Shown: in pieces, positions 60,338 to 64,000 of the stretch | Position numbering within the stretch: position 1 is the stretch's first letter | How the letters are laid out: every line of letters begins with the position of its first letter | Source of the DNA: Segniliparus sp051660745 | GTDB lineage: Bacteria > Actinomycetota > Actinomycetes > Mycobacteriales > Mycobacteriaceae | Assembly (NCBI RefSeq): GCF_051660745.1 | Contig: NZ_JBOFQF010000018.1 | Coordinates: forward strand, 14,635 to 78,634 | Reading direction: 5' to 3' | DNA: 64,000 nt | Notes under the pieces: generated by a model | Databases searched by the model: none | What the model was told of the DNA's origin: nothing | Seen by the model: the letters and a program-made list of their open reading frames with translations, nothing else | Translations under genes and position numbers: made by a program

Positions 60338-61165
60338 ATGGTTAGTGCTCGTATGACCCTCTTTCGAGGGATGGCCGTTCTGCTGTCAATAGCGACTGTG
60401 CAATGTATAGGACCAGTGGCGGACCATGCCGCTGCGACCCCTCTCGCCCCTGACAAAAAATGCACCCAGGCAGAGCAGGATGCTTCTTTGAAGCAGGACG
60501 AGGAGACCATTACCGGCTGGCTCGGACCTCTCACAAGAATCGAGAATCCCGGTGATATGACTGCGCTGGCAGGCCAGGGGTACATGCCGATCGAGCAAGG
60601 CATGAAGAGCCGGGAGGGCCACGGAGTCTTCTTCTACCACCAGGCGCAATTGACCAGAGAGCTGCTGGTGGCCCCGGGCATTATCACCGGAGGATTTCCC
60701 ACAGTTCTGCTCTACGCGCCAGAGGATTGGGACAGCCCCCAGATCAACAGCGGCGAGCCCTACCAGGCTGTGTATCCGTACCACCTCGTCGGTTGGAACT
60801 ACTGGGCCCAGTACACTCCGGGCTTCACGCCCCTGACACGCGGCCTCTGCATCAACACGAATGACTGGGCCGTGCTCGACAAGGGCACGTTCGCCCTTCC
60901 TTGGATGGAGTCTTACATCACGCCGCCGGATGAGGAGTGGCAAGGCCAGAGGGCGCCGCACCCCGACCTGCCGATGATCGGCACCAATCCGATGGGCGAC
61001 GTGCACGGCCGGGTTTGGTTTGTCCAAATGTTTATGAATCCGCACGGCGGCCCCCCCAAGCTCGCGGGTGTGGACCCGTTCGAGTACATCCCTGGAGAAC
61101 CTGACGACCAGGCCGGTTTCACAGACGGTTTCTTCAAACCGGAGCATCCCCCGTCGGATCACTGA
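60338..61165 (+). CDS. Secreted protein of unknown family
   Basis: 275 residues. A signal peptide (FRGMAVLLSIATVQCIGPVA, about residues 8-27) ends near HAAAT. The mature part is about 245 residues, rich in Trp, Tyr and Pro, with conserved-looking blocks EGHGVFFYHQAQLT, YPYHLVGWNYWAQYTPGF, GRVWFVQMFMNPHG. Four Cys at most, so one or two disulfides. No family was recognised. Start at 60338 is preferred over the far longer frame; ATG 60353 is also possible. A 10-bp hairpin follows the stop, so it is probably a single-gene unit, or it precedes the MmpS-like gene. Confidence 0.7.
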   Translation: MVSARMTLFRGMAVLLSIATVQCIGPVADHAAATPLAPDKKCTQAEQDASLKQDEETITGWLGPLTRIENPGDMTALAGQGYMPIEQGMKSREGHGVFFYHQAQLTRELLVAPGIITGGFPTVLLYAPEDWDSPQINSGEPYQAVYPYHLVGWNYWAQYTPGFTPLTRGLCINTNDWAVLDKGTFALPWMESYITPPDEEWQGQRAPHPDLPMIGTNPMGDVHGRVWFVQMFMNPHGGPPKLAGVDPFEYIPGEPDDQAGFTDGFFKPEHPPSDH

Positions 61166-61172
61166 TTCGTGT

Positions 61173-61199
61173 CCTGGCGGGACGCCACATCCCGTCAGG
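61173..61199 (+). terminator. 10-bp hairpin after the secreted-protein gene
   Basis: CCTGGCGGGA (61173-61182) pairs with TCCCGTCAGG (61190-61199) with one G/T wobble and a seven-base loop. It begins eight bases after the stop codon. No T-run. Confidence 0.7.
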
Positions 61200-61311
61200 G
61201 CACGGGGGCTGGGTTTCCGATATGTGGGAACCCGGCCCCTCGTGGAGGAAATGCCCTAGGCAGGTAAGAGATGTTGCGTAGTACGACTCTAAGGAAAGTT
61301 GCCCAAACATT

Positions 61312-61842
61312 ATGAAGGTTTTACGTGTCTCGCTCGGAGCTTTGGCTCTGGCAGGATTGGCGTTCCCGGTCGCGGGTGCGCAGCTCGCTGTCGCGGCTCC
61401 GGCGCCGTCGAAAGGCAAGACGCATCACGTGGTCTATCGGATTTCTACACCGTTCCTCGGTATCAGCAATGTTTACTACACCGGCCCGAAGGGCCGCGTC
61501 CGTGTCAATTTGGCCGCAGATCCGGACTGGGAGGGCGACGATTGGGAGATGGCCGTCGACATCCAAGGCCCAGTCCTGGCGAGCGTGCTTGTCACCACGG
61601 TTGCGGATGTCCCGACCAACTCGCAGTCATGTGAGATTGAAGTCGACGGCGAGGTCGCTATTTCTCGGGTCGGCCCACCGCCGATGCCTGCCCTTCCTGG
61701 ACCAGCGCATACCTGGGCGATACAGTGCAAGCAGCCGATTGATGTGCCAGCGGAAATGCTGCCGATGCTACGTCCAGATAAAAAGCCAGACGATTTCGAC
61801 GAGATCAACCATCGATGGCCTGGCAGCTGGAATATGCAGTAG
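61312..61842 (+). CDS. MmpS-like secreted protein
   Basis: 176 residues. A cleavable signal peptide (VLRVSLGALALAGLAFPVAG, ending VAAAP) precedes a domain with the MmpS/transport-accessory pattern: HHVVYRISTPFLGISNVYY, VRVNLAADPDWEGDDW, SVLVTTVADVPT and SQSCEIEVDGEVAISRV, with a second Cys in the QCKQPIDVP segment. In MmpS proteins the same soluble domain hangs from an N-terminal membrane span and works with an MmpL pump. Here the N-terminus looks cleavable and no mmpL is next to it. The role may be lipid handling in the periplasm. The start codon has a poorly spaced AAGGAAAG. Confidence 0.72.
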   Translation: MKVLRVSLGALALAGLAFPVAGAQLAVAAPAPSKGKTHHVVYRISTPFLGISNVYYTGPKGRVRVNLAADPDWEGDDWEMAVDIQGPVLASVLVTTVADVPTNSQSCEIEVDGEVAISRVGPPPMPALPGPAHTWAIQCKQPIDVPAEMLPMLRPDKKPDDFDEINHRWPGSWNMQ

Positions 61843-62164
61843 CAAGGGGTAGGCGCGCATCTGTAGGAGATGAGGGCAAGCGACAGGTCGTGCCAGAGAG
61901 GCGACTGGTTGCGCGCTGTGTCCTCGAGCTCTGACGATACGGCCTCTGTTGTCGAGGATGTTTTATTTATGAAATATTTGCATTCGGCAATAACGAGGCA
62001 GAAATCACTACCACTGCGGTGTGTTTCTTGATCGCGGGATCCGAGCCGGGTTCTCATGCCTTCTGGCTCGTGCCTTCTGGGGTGGATAAACTGCCAGCTC
62101 CTGCGTGTCTGGGCATGGGCGCGCCTTCTCATGGCGCGGACGAGGCCGTCGTGTCCTTCCGTTT
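61843..62164. other. Intergenic region
   Basis: About 320 bases. A short repeat of TGCCTTCTGG occurs at about 62057 and 62070. No gene supported; the right part might hold a decayed end of the LysR gene, but no LysR substrate-domain sequence can be read in any frame. Confidence 0.4.
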
Positions 62165-62518
62165 CTAGGGCCAATGGGTTTTCACGCAGCCGGGCGTATG
62201 CGAGAAGGCGCGGGGTCGTGCGGTGTCGGAACTTGAAATAAAAGCCGAGGATTTCTCCAGGGCGTATGGTATTTCATCGAATTTTTCGACGATGTCCCGA
62301 GCTATCGGCAGCAAGGCAGATCCGGTGAACGTCAATTCAACACTGCGGGTGTCGCGTAAAAAAAGTTTTACGCCGAGCGTATGTTCCATATCGCGAATTC
62401 TTCTACTCAGGGGAGATGTCGAAGTGTGCAAATCTCTCGCAGCGCGCGTGAAGCTCAGTCGTTCGGCGACCGCAAGAAAACAGCGTAGATCATGCACGTC
62501 TAAGTTCAGCAAACCCAT
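62165..62518 (-). pseudogene. LysR regulator fragment, DNA-binding domain only
   Basis: 117 residues from ATG 62518. DVHDLRCFLAVAERLSFTRA, DLHTSTSPLSRRIRDMEHTL and LGVKLFLRDTRSVELTFTG form a complete LysR winged helix plus linker helix (IARDIVEKFDEIPYAL). After residue 95 the sequence turns into SSSDTARPRAFSH and stops; the 200-residue effector domain is absent. It is a truncated pseudogene, or a stand-alone DNA-binding protein. The initiator region MGLLNLDVHD is normal for the family. Confidence 0.72.
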
Positions 62519-63142
62519 ATTTCGCACTATAGACGACAGTCGCTGGCAAGCGCTTGGTCGATCTTTTCCTCCAGTTGTTGGACGTGCTGGCGGATCAACG
62601 TTTTTCGGGGCTGCGTCTGAGTGTGTTTCGCGTTGCGAATACATTACGCGGCTGGTCGGGACGGAGCCTCTTCCTTTTTTCTATGGAATGAATATGATTT
62701 TCAATTGCAGAAGCTGCCGAAAATGACAAATTGCGCATGAGTGGACAGGGTGCGCAACTGCTGGCAGATCGTGCAATTTTGGACAAATAGCGCAGCTTGC
62801 AGGGGTTTTGCGGAGGATGGGGATCTCCGCTCGGGGCGGCAAGCCGGGCGGCGGGCTTCGTCATGGCGCTCTACGGTCGCTCATGCGAAATCCGTGCCGC
62901 GCTGTGGCGCGCATTGTGCTCTAAACGGTCATAGATTTCTCTTCCGCATCGATGAAACAGGCATGTAGAATCCGATTCTGGCATCAAAGTGTGCTAGCAA
63001 ACTCGCCCAGTGCGCCCTTAGGGGTGAAAGCGTTATACTGAGGCAGTTTCCATCGGATGTCGGGCGAGGCATTTCGGAGCTGTTCGAACATGAATGTGGA
63101 GAACAAATTTAGTTCTCTGCCTTAGTTGAAATTGAGGAAATT
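62519..63142. other. Intergenic region before the degenerate SDR
   Basis: About 620 bases with no supported gene. The right end (63020-63140) is AT-richer and should carry the SDR promoter; GAGG about 8 bases before 63143 is its binding site. Confidence 0.4.
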
Positions 63143-63907
63143 TTGAGTGTGATCAACCCTCAGGGCGCCGTGTCCGACGACCGAGGCCCGCGCGTGTCCC
63201 TGGTGACGAATGTTACCGAATTCGCTGGACCGGGATCCGCTCTCGGACTGCTGAACTCTGGCCACAAGGTCTACGCGCACGATCCGCGGTTTGGCGACTC
63301 GGCCCCGCACAAGACGATTGCCGGGATCATCGCTGTCCCTGGCACCCGTGAAGAGGTTTTGGCCGAGGTCCTCCGTCGCGAGGGTCGGATCGACACGCTC
63401 GTCGAGAACCCCACGATCCGAGGCGAGCGGTATGTCACCGAGGACGCGAACACCGAGAAGTTGGACGGATGGCTGGACGACGCCGCCCGTGAGCTGATCA
63501 CTGAGCCGTTCAAACTGCTCAACCGGGTGTCGAAGCATATGAACGACCATGAGGGCGGCGCGATCATCCTTGTGACGTCCGAGTCGTGGATGAAGCCGCA
63601 GAGGGGGAGTGTGTACTACTCCGCCATGCGTGCCGCGCTGCCTTCGTTGGCGCTTGGCTCGGCCCGGGACGTTGCGCCGAAAGTCCAGGTGAACTGCTTG
63701 TCGCTGAATTACCTGCAGAGCGAGGAGTACTACCCTGCCGCGATCTGGAGCACGCCGGAGAAGCTGAAGGAACTGGCGGAGCGGGTGCCGGTCGGCCGGC
63801 TCAACACTGACCAGGACTTGGCCAAAGTGGTGGCGTTCCTCGCGTCTGCCTCGACTCCGTTCCTCACGGGGTCGACGATCAAGGTGGATGGCGCCGCGCT
63901 GGTGTAA
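63143..63907 (+). CDS. Degenerate short-chain dehydrogenase
   Basis: 254 residues from TTG 63143 (GAGGAAATT upstream; GTG 63149 is possible). The SDR outline is kept: SLVTNVTEFAGPGSALGLL where the TGxxxGxG loop should be, a Ser in ILVTSESW, SVYYSAMRAAL at the active site, and TPFLTGSTIKVDGAALV at the end. But the glycine loop is disrupted, the NNAG motif reads ENPT, and the catalytic Lys of YxxxK is Arg. It may bind rather than turn over a substrate. Two hairpins follow the stop. Confidence 0.8.
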   Translation: MSVINPQGAVSDDRGPRVSLVTNVTEFAGPGSALGLLNSGHKVYAHDPRFGDSAPHKTIAGIIAVPGTREEVLAEVLRREGRIDTLVENPTIRGERYVTEDANTEKLDGWLDDAARELITEPFKLLNRVSKHMNDHEGGAIILVTSESWMKPQRGSVYYSAMRAALPSLALGSARDVAPKVQVNCLSLNYLQSEEYYPAAIWSTPEKLKELAERVPVGRLNTDQDLAKVVAFLASASTPFLTGSTIKVDGAALV

Positions 63908-63909
63908 AG

Positions 63910-63929
63910 CGGCAGGCTTGGTCCTGCCG
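63910..63929 (+). terminator. Hairpin after the SDR gene
   Basis: CGGCAGG (63910-63916) pairs with CCTGCCG (63923-63929) around six bases, directly after the stop codon, and is followed by TTG. Confidence 0.7.
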
Positions 63930-63961
63930 TTGCGCCTGTCGCAGGAGCTCGAGGGAGCGGT

Positions 63962-64000
63962 GGCTCGGGCGGGTCGGCCGACAGCCGACACGCCCGAGCC
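63962..64000. terminator. 17-bp hairpin at the window edge
   Basis: The arm 63962-63978 (GGCTCGGGCGGGTCGGC) pairs with 63984-64000 apart from one mismatch, with a five-base loop. It might extend beyond the window. With the hairpin at 63910 it suggests a tandem terminator, possibly shared with a convergent gene to the right. Confidence 0.7.

Noticed and set aside
1..64000. tRNA, rRNA, insertion sequence, integrase or phage genes
   Set aside because: I looked for T-loop sequences, transposase motifs and terminal repeats and found none convincing; a tRNAscan or ISfinder run would be decisive.

Overview
The window is high-GC DNA with the gene set of a mycolic-acid-containing actinomycete (order Mycobacteriales). 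It carries an iterative-type lipid polyketide synthase followed by a PapA-like acyltransferase, two MspA-family outer-membrane porins, an EsxB/EsxA pair, a RipD-like pseudo-hydrolase, the lprG-p55 pair, a close relative of the Rv0805 phosphodiesterase, actinobacterial adenosine kinase, F420-type small oxidoreductases and a Stealth capsule protein. MspA plus this mix suggests a genus close to but outside classical Mycobacterium; Segniliparus is my best guess, from memory and unverified.

Layout. 1-5.3 kb: 3' part of a polyketide synthase and a HHxxxDG acyltransferase (surface lipid synthesis). 5.4-18.2 kb: a Wzx/Wzy-type exopolysaccharide locus. Six overlapping minus-strand genes encode two GT4 transferases, a flippase, a third transferase, a polymerase and a chain-length regulator; a beta-helix protein and a YdcF-like protein follow. 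Across an AT-rich spacer lie a frameshifted glycosyltransferase and the initiating undecaprenyl-phosphate sugar transferase, the latter in one operon with an MspA porin and a small secreted protein. 19-21.3 kb: an orphan esx pair and ripD around a large palindromic terminator. 21.5-29 kb: small redox and hydrolase genes and regulators (LysR, TetR with palindromic operators), a four-repeat membrane protein and a VIT-family transporter. 29.1-31 kb: a clear M-box (Mg2+) riboswitch upstream of a Stealth sugar-phosphate transferase, whose last codons are duplicated downstream.

31-50.5 kb is core chromosome: Rv0805-like phosphodiesterase, PASTA protein, lprG-p55, M18 aminopeptidase, purS-purQ, glpF-glpK, esterase, adenosine kinase, guanine deaminase, an alpha-hydroxyacid oxidase and an anchored GH1 glycosidase. 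50.5-64 kb is accessory in character: low coding density, AT-richer spacers, a frameshifted EthD-like gene, a HTH-only LysR remnant, a second MspA operon with two Pro-rich secreted proteins, an orphan MmpS-like secreted protein, a type III CoA transferase and a degenerate SDR.

The strongest candidates for something undescribed are the M-box riboswitch placed before a Stealth gene, and the repeated module of an MspA porin followed by small secreted proteins whose predicted mature ends start at an A-D-P site. One copy of that module is fused by operon structure to the initiating enzyme of a Wzx/Wzy polysaccharide pathway. All start sites, family assignments and hairpins were read by eye; no search or folding program was run.
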